The position numbers were made by a program, and so were the translations under genes. From NCBI GenBank assembly GCA_020634215.1, contig JACKCD010000006.1:1-64000 (forward strand): a DNA stretch of 64,000 nucleotides. The letters are read 5' to 3'. Below are positions 6,911 through 15,583 of the stretch, piece after piece. The stretch comes from Ardenticatenaceae bacterium (GTDB taxonomy: Bacteria > Chloroflexota > Anaerolineae > Promineifilales > Promineifilaceae). The number at the start of each line of letters is the position of its first letter. The stretch's first letter is position 1. Below the pieces are notes generated by a model. It made no database searches. It saw only the letters and a list, made by a program, of their open reading frames with translations, and was not told the DNA's origin.

Positions 6911-9382
6911 ATGTTCGCGTTGGATCATATTAACGGCCGTTTGACGCAAAAAGCAACGGGCAAGACGCTTGTCGTACAGGGCAGTACAATCGGGTGGGGT
7001 GCTGCCGCTAACGATGCCAACCAATTGTGGCGGCACCAGGATGCTGGGGATGGCTATTATTTTCTGTTTGCTTCCACGGGTTCTGTGCTAGATGGCAACG
7101 GCAGCCAAATTTACCTCCATCCTTTTAACAATGGTGACTACCAACGATGGCGTTATGAGGATGCGGGTGACGGCTATTTCAAATTGGTGCAAAAAGCAAC
7201 CGGCAACGTCATAGATGGCAACGGCAGTGCTATTTACATGCTTCCGTGGAATAATGGTGACTATCAACGCTGGGCTTTGTCAGTGGCCCCACAACTGGAT
7301 CGCAGCAAAAAATATAACGAAGTGACCTTTGCGATGGCGCATGATTCGCACACGGGGACGAAATATTACAGCGACGATGATTCGGTGCCGGAAAACGTAG
7401 ACCAAACGCAGCCGGTAAGTGGGCAGTTGCGCGGCGGCATTCGAGTGGTGCGAATTAGCACCGGTATTTGGACAGATCACGGCGGGCCGGGGACGGGAAC
7501 GGTCATTTTGCAGCATGGTGATCCTAACAAATTCTTTCGCCATTTGGGGAAATTGTCTCCGCCCGTTATCTTCGGCACGCTTACAGATTACTTAACCCAG
7601 GTACGTGATTTCTTGAATGCGCCGGAAAATCGGAACGAAGTTGTCACCATTTATGATGAAGGCGATTCGGACGGCAAGCTAGATGATTCTACCTTTGAAG
7701 CGGAGGTAGCAGCGGCATATACGGCCGTTTTTGGCACAATCTATTCCCCTGCGGAATGGTCAGAGGATATTGATTTGCCGAAAGGGGTGACTATGCCTAT
7801 CCAGTCCCCCTATTTGCAGCTAACAATCCACAATATCCTAAAAGCCGGAAAATTTTTTACCGACGACCAGTTGCGCCAACTGACTACATATCAGCAGCAG
7901 AGTCAGGCTCTGGTGCAAGTGCTGGCTCAACATAGCAACCAGCCGGCCGATTTTTACAATGGGCAGACCAATGAGCAACTTATTGGTATGGGTGCTGTTT
8001 TGGTTTATTTACGTGCGTTGGGCATTCGGGATGATGCTGGCCTGCGTACCATGAGTGCCGATGACCAGCGCAATACCTTTATTGTGGTTTTGCAAGGGCG
8101 CACCGGGCTGCCCGTGCCTTATTTGCAGGCAATGGACAACCGGAGTTTGGCGACGTTGGCTGGCAATATGGCTGTGCAGCCTGGGGGCGGATCTGACGGC
8201 AGCGGTGTTAAGGTTTATATCCCATCATGGGATGGAAATGGCAATATTATTTGGCCGACGTTGCAGGAGATGGTTGATAAAAACCAGCGTTTGCTTGTCT
8301 TTAGAAAATCGGGTGCTTATGATGGCAACCGTCCCTGGATTTTGAAGGCGTTTGCCAATGAAAGCGGTGGCGAAAAGGATTTGATTGCCACCAATCCTTC
8401 GCAGTTTTATGGACAGGATGATCGTCGGCCGGCGTGGCTGGTGGTTGGTGCTGGCACCTCGGCCTGGGTGCCAACAACCGAGGACACCGACGACGAGGTG
8501 AAACGTACCATGTCGGGGTATGGGCAGCAGGTGATTGATATTGAAACAAGCTGCGCCCAGCCGAGCGATTGGGATCAATTTCGGGCGCGGGGCGAGGATG
8601 CCATTAATCGGGGCTACGGCACGCTTGATGCCAATAATTTGCTGCTTTTCCACCACTTTTTCTATGAAACGATGCACAACGGTGTGCCGATTGTGATGCG
8701 TGATGAGTCGGTGCGGGCGTTTAGCAAGTGGACGGTTGGGGATTTGCTGATTGAAGATACGCTGCGGGCGTGGGCAGCCAATAACCACAAACCCAATTTT
8801 ATTGGGGTGGATTTTTACCAGGGGGTGAAAGGGGCAACGAGTTATTTGCTGCCCCTGGTGGATGCCATGAACCGGTCTGGTGTCTCAGCCCCAACTGACG
8901 TAGTAAATCACATGGGGGTGGTGCGGGTGCAGGATGCTGGCGGCGTGCAAATGCACCTATCGTATCTTATTCAGCCGGCCGCCACGAACGACGGCTGCTA
9001 TTTGGTGGTAGAGGGTGGCTCTGTCTGCTTGGGGCAAACGCCGCAAGCGTGGAAGCTGGTTTACAATTTCCCGGCGCACGGGATTGCGTTGGTTAACTTG
9101 GCGACGGGGCTGAAATTGTCGGTGAGTGACAACAACCAGAATGCAGTGCCTGTGGCCTATGATGACCACGCGGTAGCGGGTGATAATGCGTCGGGGTTTG
9201 AACTGCTGTTTTTGCCTGATGACAACAGGTGGGTTATTCGCCGTTCATTGGACGATAGCGCGAACTTGACGGTGCGTGGGCGCAGCAGCAATGTGCAGGT
9301 CGGGGATATTGTTGGCACAGAAAGCTGGCATGATGGTACCCCGGCGCAAAAATGGGTGTTTGCCCAGGCTGTTGGTATGTGA
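6911..9382 (+). CDS. Ricin-type lectin / PI-PLC-like phosphodiesterase
   Basis: The ATG at 6911 has AGAGG 5 bp upstream; an in-frame GTG at 6905 overlaps that site. The 823-residue protein starts with a ricin-type beta-trefoil (to about residue 120; two repeats ending NNGDYQRW). A PI-PLC X-like TIM barrel follows: MAHDSHTG with the first catalytic-type His, QLRGGIRVVRI, LQHG with the second His, VTIYDEG and LQEMVDKNQRLLVFRKSG. A segment of about 150 residues is inserted in the barrel (about 310-450), and a second trefoil-like region occupies the last 150 residues. Barrels of this type cleave phosphodiesters, often phosphoinositides or glycolipids. There is no signal peptide, which is odd for a lectin-hydrolase. 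Confidence 0.75.
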   Translation: MFALDHINGRLTQKATGKTLVVQGSTIGWGAAANDANQLWRHQDAGDGYYFLFASTGSVLDGNGSQIYLHPFNNGDYQRWRYEDAGDGYFKLVQKATGNVIDGNGSAIYMLPWNNGDYQRWALSVAPQLDRSKKYNEVTFAMAHDSHTGTKYYSDDDSVPENVDQTQPVSGQLRGGIRVVRISTGIWTDHGGPGTGTVILQHGDPNKFFRHLGKLSPPVIFGTLTDYLTQVRDFLNAPENRNEVVTIYDEGDSDGKLDDSTFEAEVAAAYTAVFGTIYSPAEWSEDIDLPKGVTMPIQSPYLQLTIHNILKAGKFFTDDQLRQLTTYQQQSQALVQVLAQHSNQPADFYNGQTNEQLIGMGAVLVYLRALGIRDDAGLRTMSADDQRNTFIVVLQGRTGLPVPYLQAMDNRSLATLAGNMAVQPGGGSDGSGVKVYIPSWDGNGNIIWPTLQEMVDKNQRLLVFRKSGAYDGNRPWILKAFANESGGEKDLIATNPSQFYGQDDRRPAWLVVGAGTSAWVPTTEDTDDEVKRTMSGYGQQVIDIETSCAQPSDWDQFRARGEDAINRGYGTLDANNLLLFHHFFYETMHNGVPIVMRDESVRAFSKWTVGDLLIEDTLRAWAANNHKPNFIGVDFYQGVKGATSYLLPLVDAMNRSGVSAPTDVVNHMGVVRVQDAGGVQMHLSYLIQPAATNDGCYLVVEGGSVCLGQTPQAWKLVYNFPAHGIALVNLATGLKLSVSDNNQNAVPVAYDDHAVAGDNASGFELLFLPDDNRWVIRRSLDDSANLTVRGRSSNVQVGDIVGTESWHDGTPAQKWVFAQAVGM

Positions 9383-9419
9383 GTGCGAATGTAATAGACA
9401 TTATCGGAATTAACTTTAT

Positions 9420-9480
9420 GTCACGCAAAGGCGCAAAGGTGCAAAGGAAAAATGCTTGGCGACTTTGCGCCTTTGCGTGA
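9420..9480. repeat. Inverted repeat, CGCAAAG family, copy 2
   Basis: TCACGCAAAGGCGCAAAGG pairs with CTTTGCGCCTTTGCGTGA across a short loop. It lies 37 bp after the stop codon of the lectin/PLC-like gene and could double as a 3' stem-loop of its mRNA. Confidence 0.8.
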
Positions 9481-9555
9481 AAAATTCTTATTTCCGATAA
9501 TCTCTAATTAATTGTGGTTAGCAGATGTGGCTGCGGGCTCCAATGTTTTGACAGC

Positions 9556-9590
9556 AAGCAGCCCCAACACACGTTGGGGCTGCTTAGTTT
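9556..9590 (+). terminator. Strong hairpin, probable terminator
   Basis: A perfect 13-bp stem (AAGCAGCCCCAAC paired with GTTGGGGCTGCTT) closes an ACAC loop and is followed by AGTTT, a weak T tract. It is in the 610-bp gap between the lectin/PLC-like gene and the GntR gene; no convincing gene is seen in that gap. Confidence 0.55.
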
Positions 9591-9773
9591 CTCGGATGGT
9601 TAGACTTTGGAGGAGCTGGGTGTGGATTTCCCAGACTTTAACCATCAGCGTGAAATGGTTGTGGAAGTTTTTATGTAGCCGTAACTATACGGAACGGCCG
9701 TTTAGAATGAAAGTGACAAAAAGTAGCCTTTTTACATGACAAACGTCATGAAGCGCAAATATTTTATGTCAAA

Positions 9774-9792
9774 TGGTCACGATTTGGTCACG
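9774..9792. promoter_or_regulatory. Candidate operator: TGGTCACG direct repeat, second copy
   Basis: The 19-mer is identical to that at 6805-6823 and lies about 200 bp upstream of the GntR-type regulator. A short palindromic stretch (TGACAAACGTCA, 9738-9749) precedes it. Autoregulation by the GntR protein is a reasonable inference. Confidence 0.5.
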
Positions 9793-9993
9793 AGGGTCTG
9801 CTACGCTGAGCATGGGAGCCAAGCCGGTTGGGGTGGTCAGGTGAGATGCGGACCTTTTTGTTCGTATCTCATCTGATTTTCCCATTTCAGGCAGAATAGC
9901 CAACTTGCCTCTTTCCCGCGACTATGCTAGAAAACATCAGACGATTGCCGACTTACCTATACGGGTGTTGCCCAAGGCAGCACCTGAATTTGA

Positions 9994-10722
9994 ATGCCGA
10001 TTGAACGCCCCTTGTCCGTTGTTGACCAAGTAAATGCCCTGCTGCGGCAGCGTATTCGTGATCAAGTTTATTTGCCGGGGAGCCGACTACCATCTGAAAG
10101 TGAATTGGCGCAGGAGTTGGGGGTGAGCCGGGCGACGGTGCGAACGGTGTTGGCGAAGCTGGCAGCCGAAGGGCTGATCTTACGGAAGCAGGGGGATGGG
10201 ACGTTTGTCAACCAGCGGCTGCATGAAATTAACACCAGTTTGGGTGGCATGCTTGATTTTTCGCAACTTATTCGCAGCAGTGGCTATGTGCCCAGTATTG
10301 AGACGCAGTCGGTGATGTGGCGGCAGCCAACCCCAACGGAAAGGGAAGCATTGGGGGTGGGGGAAGAAACGGCCGTTCTTGCCCTCTCTCGCCTCTTTTT
10401 TGCTGACGGTCAACCCGTCATTCTGGCGCAAAACGTCATCCCTGCCTCTCTTCTTTTGGAAGAACAGCAGGAATATGATGGGAGTTTGCCAATCCATACC
10501 TTTCTTCGCACCTACTGCGGGCAGGAAATTGCCTATGCCATCTATGATATTCAAGCAGTGATGCCAGGGGCGGAGACGGGGAATGTATTGGCGAAGGCAA
10601 CTGGGCAACCATTGCTTAAGTTGACCGTAACGTTTTATAGTCGGGAAAATCGGCCGTTGGCCTGGGGGCTAAGCTATTATGATGATGCGCGGTTGCGCCT
10701 GCGGCTAGTGCAAGCGTGGTGA
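9994..10722 (+). CDS. GntR family (HutC/UTRA type) transcriptional regulator
   Basis: The 242-residue protein has an N-terminal winged helix (about 8-75) with the GntR signature SRLPSESELAQELGVSRATV and the wing LRKQGDGTFV. A UTRA effector-binding domain covers about 95-240 (ALSRLFFADGQPVILAQNVI, LKLTVTFYSRENRPLAWGLS). HutC-type members sense small metabolites, often sugars or amino-acid derivatives; this ligand is unknown. The shared direct repeats at 6805 and 9774 suggest that it controls itself and the lectin/PLC-like gene. An upstream in-frame start is not apparent; translation starts MPIERPLSVV without a strong ribosome binding site. Confidence 0.9.
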   Translation: MPIERPLSVVDQVNALLRQRIRDQVYLPGSRLPSESELAQELGVSRATVRTVLAKLAAEGLILRKQGDGTFVNQRLHEINTSLGGMLDFSQLIRSSGYVPSIETQSVMWRQPTPTEREALGVGEETAVLALSRLFFADGQPVILAQNVIPASLLLEEQQEYDGSLPIHTFLRTYCGQEIAYAIYDIQAVMPGAETGNVLAKATGQPLLKLTVTFYSRENRPLAWGLSYYDDARLRLRLVQAW

Positions 10723-10723
10723 T

Positions 10724-10766
10724 AAAAAAAGTGCCACAAATTTTAGAAATTTGTGGCACTTTTTAT
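10724..10766. terminator. Bidirectional intrinsic terminator
   Basis: AAAAAGTGCCACAAATTT and its complement AAATTTGTGGCACTTTTT form a long stem with a very short loop, with A and T tracts on both sides. It sits between the convergent GntR gene and the subtilase gene and can serve both. Confidence 0.9.
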
Positions 10767-10774
10767 TGAGCTGA

Positions 10775-13700
10775 TTATGGTTGTTCTGGAACTAGCCCGT
10801 TCCAGTAATAGTTGCCGTTCCAGTAATGGTTGCCGTTCCAGTAGTCGGTGCCATTCCAGTAAAAACCACTGTCGGTAAAATAGCTGCCGTTCCAATAGAA
10901 ACCGCCATTCCAGTAGAAACCACCGTTCCAATAAAAGCCGCCATTCCAGTAGAAACCACCGTTCCAGTAGAAACCACCATTCCAGTAGAAGCCACCATCC
11001 CAGAAATAATCTTGCCCGGCTGGCAATGGGTTGCGGTTTTGGTCAACCAAGCGATAGCCGCCAAGCTGTTCATCGTAGATGACGCGCCCAACGTATTGAC
11101 CGCCGGGAATCATGCCCATATTGGCTTCGCCAGAATAATTACCCCACACGGCGTTGGGTGCCCACACGCGGCCGGCGCCCTGTTGGAATATGCTGTAGGC
11201 GAGGCTGCCATTGGGATTAACGGCCGTTTGTGCCCCCGCCATCAACCGCTGTTTAACCTGGTTCGGAGTCAGGTTCGGGTTTTGTTGCAGCATCAAAGCC
11301 ACCACGCCGGAAGTAACGGCCGTTGCTGCCGATGTGCCCGATCCCTGGTAATACCCATTCCCCTTTGCCAACTCAGGATGATCCTGAGCATATTTACTAT
11401 TGTTGGCAACCTTCATCAAGATGTGGGCACCGGGTGCAATCACATCAGGTTTGATAAAGCCCGCTTCCGTTGGCCCAGCCGCACTAAAAGGCGGGATATA
11501 GTCGTCGCTGCTGTCGTTGGGCGTGTAATTATCTGTAAAGGCTCCAACGGTAATCACAAAGGGATCGTTGCCAGGCGTGGTAATGGAGCCAGCCTCTGGC
11601 CCGGTGTTACCGGCTGCGGCGACAACCACAACCCCTGCATCCCACAACACCTCAACGGCCTGATTAAGTGGGTTGTTCCAGTATGGCCCCGTTACCGGCC
11701 CCATCAGCGATAGATTAACAACACGAATGTTATATTGGCTCTTGTTGGCTAAAATCCAGTTCAGGCCAGCAATAATTTGTGAGTAGCTGCCCTTGCCTTC
11801 ATTATCCAAAACGCGCACGCTGATGATGTTGGCATTGGGGGCAATGCTGACTTTTTTGCCCGATACAGTGTTGGGGCTGCCGATGATCCCAGCCATAAAG
11901 GTGCCGTGACCATGCTCATCAGTGGTCGAGTTGTTGACAGTCGTATAGGTGGCAAGCACCGACTTGCCTAAATTGCTTGTGTTTACGCCGCTATCAACGA
12001 CGGCGACCGTAATGCCGCTGCCCGTGATGCCGCTGCTCTGTACCGAGTTTGCCCCGACAACCTGGAGATAGTCATAAGCGTTGGGTATTGGCATACCGTT
12101 TGACCCATCTGGTACGGGGGTGTTCATATCGCTTTGAATTTCGGCTTGTGTTAGGGCGCGACTGTAAATGCGTATGTCGTCCATCTCGCCGGAGAAGTAG
12201 GTGCCAATTGGGTTTACCCCGATGCGAACGGGGTCGTTGTTGACGGCCAGCTTGCCGGTTTCATATTTGCTGGCAACGGCCGTTCCATTCACATAAATCG
12301 TTACGGAGTTAGCGGCATCATTGTAAACAGCGGCGATATGTACCCACTGCTTTGCCTTCAGATTGACCCCGTTGGTAATGGTTTCACGCCAACTGCCGTT
12401 GTAGAAACCGAAATCAATTTCATCACCAATGATCGTTAACCCGTAGTTAACGGGGTAGCTAAATTCCTCTTTGTGGACAATTGGCTGCCACTGGCCGCTG
12501 GCAATGGTTGCCGGCCGTACCCATGCTTCCACTGTCATTTCACTGGTCATATCCAGGCTGTTGTTTTCATCTGGTACGGTAATGTAGTCGTCCATGCCAT
12601 CAAACGTGACACCTTGGCCAGAACGGCCGTTATTTATCCATGTTGCCCCTACCTGTAGCCCGGTATTGTCTTGACCCGAAGCATCATGCACCTGAATGCC
12701 TCCGCTTTCTTCAAACGCATAGGCCAGCTTTAGCCCCGCTGTCGAGGTTCCCGGCAACGTGAGCTGCCACTGCTGGTTTGTGTTGCCGGTGCAACTGTAG
12801 ATAATTAAGTTGGTGCCATCGTTGTTTGTGCCGCCCGGCAGGTCAAGACATTTGTTGCTGTTGATATTGAGAAGCTGATAGCCGCTACCGCTGGGCGTAA
12901 TTTGCCAGCGCTGGCTGTTGCTGCTGGTGCAGGTCATTTGCACAATTTCGGCTCCATCGGCAGTGGAGCCGCTGGCAACATCCATACATTTGCCACTATG
13001 AACTGCCTGAAGCTGATAAGTGCCGCTGCTAGGAATGACCGTCCACGATTGGTTGGCGCTGCCGGTGCAAGGCCATTGCAAGACATTAGACCAATCGTAT
13101 AGTGATCCGCCGCTGACATCGGCACATTTGCCAGTGTGGATTGAGGTGATAGTTGTGCCGCTGCCGCCGTTGCTGCCGTTATTGCTGGGTGTGGTGTATT
13201 CGATCTTGACATCGTCAAAGAAGACCATATCCCCATCGGCCATGTTACCGGAGGGGGAGCGGAAACGAACGGCCGTTTCCCCTGTGGCGTAAGCCGAAAT
13301 ATCAAAGCTGGCACTATAATAGGTCGAGTCACTGCCTGCCCCTTGGTAACGCACCAGTTCCGTCCAGCTAGAACCACCGTTAGCCGAAACATCAACACTG
13401 ACGTATTCGTTCGTGTTGTCGAGCGAATAGCGGCTGTAGAGAAAGCTCAAGGTGGCACTTGTTGCTCCGCCTAAATTGACCTTTCGTTCGATGCTGTTGT
13501 TGTCATCCCGTACCCGCAAGCTGTTGCGCCCCAAATCTGTTACAATCATGATGTCGTCAGAAGCTAGGCTTTGTTCAAACTCCCCGGTCTCAACCCACGA
13601 ACCATTCCAGTTGGCGGTACCATCATTGTTGTTCATGCTGGCCGTCTCAAATAGTTCCAGCACATAGCTGCTGCCGCTTTGGGCAGCCATGGGAGCTGGC

Positions 13701-14194
13701 CCCTGGTTTAGCTCAGTTTGGCAATTGGAGAATGGCTTGTTACGGGCTGTGGCATCAACGGTTGTGCATAGCGCTTGCTGCACGCCACCGCGATCAACCT
13801 GAATGGGGGTTGGTTGTGTTGGCTCAGTTTGAACGGCCGTTGATTCCACCACACCATCCAGGGCAATATAAAGAACGTTAGCATGGTTTGCCAACGGCCA
13901 CACAGCCTCATTTGGCACGGTTGCCGCCACGCTGTTAATGATTGGCAAGTCATGCGTAACCGTGCCACCCAACTGTTCAATCACAGCATCCAACTGAATG
14001 TCCGCACTTGTCTTGCGAATGATCACATCTATAGTTGGGCTGTCGCTATTCAACAACGCTGATTGTATCTGGGCATCCACTTTTGCCTCTGCTTCTATTC
14101 CTGGCATTTGCCCTGCCGCGTAAACTTCGCCACGCAGAGAAACGGCCGTTAAAAGAATCAGCAAAAGAATGGATTGTCGCAACAGTTTTGTCAT
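10775..14194 (-). CDS. Secreted subtilisin-like (S8) protease with lectin, LamG and aromatic tail repeats
   Basis: The ATG at 14194 follows GAGGAGA, and the signal peptide MTKLLRQSILLLILLTAVSL begins there; an upstream ATG at 14251 lacks such support. The order in the 1139 residues is: signal peptide; a fervidolysin-type propeptide (IDVIIRKTSADIQLDAVIEQ onward); a MAM/CBM-like beta sandwich; a ricin-type trefoil; a LamG/concanavalin domain (MTVEAWVRPA, IRIYSRALTQAEI); the S8 catalytic domain with Asp (VAVVDSGVN), His (DEHGHGTFMAG) and Ser (GSGTSAATAV); and a tail of tandem GFYWNG-like hexapeptides. Putting three binding modules between propeptide and catalytic domain is unusual. It probably degrades or docks on extracellular glycoproteins. 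Confidence 0.92.
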   Translation of the reverse strand: MTKLLRQSILLLILLTAVSLRGEVYAAGQMPGIEAEAKVDAQIQSALLNSDSPTIDVIIRKTSADIQLDAVIEQLGGTVTHDLPIINSVAATVPNEAVWPLANHANVLYIALDGVVESTAVQTEPTQPTPIQVDRGGVQQALCTTVDATARNKPFSNCQTELNQGPAPMAAQSGSSYVLELFETASMNNNDGTANWNGSWVETGEFEQSLASDDIMIVTDLGRNSLRVRDDNNSIERKVNLGGATSATLSFLYSRYSLDNTNEYVSVDVSANGGSSWTELVRYQGAGSDSTYYSASFDISAYATGETAVRFRSPSGNMADGDMVFFDDVKIEYTTPSNNGSNGGSGTTITSIHTGKCADVSGGSLYDWSNVLQWPCTGSANQSWTVIPSSGTYQLQAVHSGKCMDVASGSTADGAEIVQMTCTSSNSQRWQITPSGSGYQLLNINSNKCLDLPGGTNNDGTNLIIYSCTGNTNQQWQLTLPGTSTAGLKLAYAFEESGGIQVHDASGQDNTGLQVGATWINNGRSGQGVTFDGMDDYITVPDENNSLDMTSEMTVEAWVRPATIASGQWQPIVHKEEFSYPVNYGLTIIGDEIDFGFYNGSWRETITNGVNLKAKQWVHIAAVYNDAANSVTIYVNGTAVASKYETGKLAVNNDPVRIGVNPIGTYFSGEMDDIRIYSRALTQAEIQSDMNTPVPDGSNGMPIPNAYDYLQVVGANSVQSSGITGSGITVAVVDSGVNTSNLGKSVLATYTTVNNSTTDEHGHGTFMAGIIGSPNTVSGKKVSIAPNANIISVRVLDNEGKGSYSQIIAGLNWILANKSQYNIRVVNLSLMGPVTGPYWNNPLNQAVEVLWDAGVVVVAAAGNTGPEAGSITTPGNDPFVITVGAFTDNYTPNDSSDDYIPPFSAAGPTEAGFIKPDVIAPGAHILMKVANNSKYAQDHPELAKGNGYYQGSGTSAATAVTSGVVALMLQQNPNLTPNQVKQRLMAGAQTAVNPNGSLAYSIFQQGAGRVWAPNAVWGNYSGEANMGMIPGGQYVGRVIYDEQLGGYRLVDQNRNPLPAGQDYFWDGGFYWNGGFYWNGGFYWNGGFYWNGGFYWNGGFYWNGSYFTDSGFYWNGTDYWNGNHYWNGNYYWNGLVPEQP
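10790..11010 (-). repeat. Tandem 18-bp repeat encoding the GFYWNG tail
   Basis: In-frame units of about 18 bp (GAAACCACCGTTCCAGTA and variants, as read on the + strand) encode GFYWNG and then degenerate forms such as GTDYWNG and GNHYWNG. The central units are nearly identical and the outer ones divergent, the pattern expected of slippage-driven expansion. Confidence 0.85.
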
Positions 14195-14351
14195 GACGTT
14201 TGTCTCCTCAAAAATGAAAGCTCCCAATAAGAGTACCTTGGTCATAGCCATTGAGTACTATGAATACTGGTATCATAGCCATAAAGCATTACAAGCTACA
14301 TTACAAACGCTAGAAAGATGGCACTTGGAGCTTGTGGTTTGCCAGGCAAAG

Positions 14352-14385
14352 AAAAAGCCCTGGTACATCGGTACTGGGGCTTTTT
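14352..14385. terminator. Terminator-like hairpin
   Basis: AAAAAGCCC-GGTAC pairs with GTAC-GGGCTTTTT around ATCG, with A and T tracts on both sides. It lies in the roughly 700-bp gap between the subtilase promoter side and the kinase gene. A small hairpin GACCG-ACTTTCG-CCGGTC follows at about 14469-14486. No gene is supported in the gap. Confidence 0.6.
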
Positions 14386-14521
14386 AGATGAGGAGAAGTA
14401 AGCAAAACGAATGTTGCTTATATTGCTATAGACGTGGGGTTTATCCTATTTCTTACCCAAAAGAAAAAGACCGACTTTCGCCGGTCTCCTCTTCAGTCAC
14501 TGCTATTGTTAGGTTGGGGTT

Positions 14522-14655
14522 GCGATGTAGCTACAATGTGGCAACGATGTGGCTGTGATGCGCTTTGATGTTGGCTATAATGCGTTTTGCGGTGTGGCTC
14601 CAATGCTTCTACGATGTTGTCTGCCGTGGTGGCTGTAGTGAGCAGTGGTCACTTT
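14522..14655. repeat. Degenerate 11-bp phased tandem tract
   Basis: Successive units such as ACAATGTGGCA, ACGATGTGGCT, GTGATGCGCTT, TGATGTTGGCT and ATAATGCGTTT repeat about every 11 bp for roughly 12 units. The identity is low but the spacing is regular and close to one helical turn. Confidence 0.55.
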
Positions 14656-14820
14656 GGCTGTGTTGTTTGTTTCCGTGCAGTGATAACAAAAGAATAACAA
14701 CCGAAAATCACAATTGGCCTTACTGTAACACTGTTTTTAATGGTACTAAGGTACTGTAGTGGTAACGGTAACAAACAACAGTTTTTCTTCTCTTTCAAAC
14801 GTTTTTTCTCCTCCTTGAAG

Positions 14821-14848
14821 AGCCGCCTGATTTAGGCGGCTTTTTTTT
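14821..14848 (+). terminator. Intrinsic terminator
   Basis: AGCCGCC-TGATTTA-GGCGGCT is followed by a run of T. It lies 64 bp before the start of the P-loop kinase gene, so it closes an upstream + transcript or acts as an attenuator. Confidence 0.75.
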
Positions 14849-14873
14849 GTCTGTTTTCACCCTTTAACCATGT

Positions 14874-14879
14874 TATAAT
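14874..14879 (+). promoter_or_regulatory. Possible -10 element (TATAAT)
   Basis: A consensus TATAAT lies 33 bp before the ATG at 14912, just after the terminator. No good -35 box is found at 16-18 bp spacing, so this is tentative. Confidence 0.35.
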
Positions 14880-14911
14880 AACCTCACTTATTATTTAACT
14901 CAGGTTGAAGT

Positions 14912-15583
14912 ATGGAAGTGCAAGAATATATAGGTGTCATTGACGCTGGACTTCCGCAATTGCCGGCCGTGTTGCCTGGTGGAAGTGTCTTGATGATGGT
15001 CGGTTTGCCAGGAAGTGGTAAATCTTCGGTGGTTCACAGCCTGCGTACCCTGACAGAATGTATTGTGGTTAGTACGGATGCGGTACGTCAGCAAATGAGC
15101 AAGCATCCTGGCTACACCTTAAACGCCATGTCGCTGGTTTATGAGGTATGCTATGCCATTATTCGGCAGCGGTTGCGCCGGGGACAGCGGATTATTTTTG
15201 ATGCCTCTAATTATTTGGCGGCACGCCGCCAAAGATTATGTAATATTGCTGCCGAAACCAGTACCCCTGTTGCTGTTTGCTATGTACAGGCATCGCAAGA
15301 GGTGATTGAGGCGCGACTGCGGCAGCGTATTAACGGGGTACGGGGACAAGGGGATATATCGGAAGCGGATTGGTCTGTTTATATGTGGATGTTGGCAAAA
15401 CAGGAGCCGTTACAGCGGGAGCATTTTCTTGCCGATACCACTTCCACACCAGCCGCTATTCTTGCTCAGGCCGTCTATCATTACTGGAAACAAATTGAAA
15501 CCAACGTCTCAACTTCCTTTACAGCAGGCTACGCTGATTTACAACCCTCGTGCTGGGCAGATAGCACTCGCTTCGACGATTGA
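14912..15583 (+). CDS. P-loop (AAA_33/zeta-toxin-like) small-molecule kinase
   Basis: The 223-residue protein carries a Walker A motif MVGLPGSGKSS at about 34-44, a STDAVR segment and a Walker-B-like IIFDASNY at about 94-101. These place it with the ATP-dependent kinases of the AAA_33 / polynucleotide-kinase / zeta-toxin group. Substrate is unknown. The 3' end overlaps the next gene's reading frame by nearly 90 bp, suggesting translational coupling with the lipid-kinase-like protein. It starts cleanly at MEVQEYIG after a TATAAT-containing leader. Confidence 0.75.
   Translation: MEVQEYIGVIDAGLPQLPAVLPGGSVLMMVGLPGSGKSSVVHSLRTLTECIVVSTDAVRQQMSKHPGYTLNAMSLVYEVCYAIIRQRLRRGQRIIFDASNYLAARRQRLCNIAAETSTPVAVCYVQASQEVIEARLRQRINGVRGQGDISEADWSVYMWMLAKQEPLQREHFLADTTSTPAAILAQAVYHYWKQIETNVSTSFTAGYADLQPSCWADSTRFDD

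Noticed and set aside
9512..9739. 75-residue frame before the GntR gene
   Set aside because: It runs through a 13-bp terminator-like stem and shows no protein-like features.
14522..14655. CRISPR or coding repeat
   Set aside because: Unit length is about 11 bp with low identity and no consistent reading frame.
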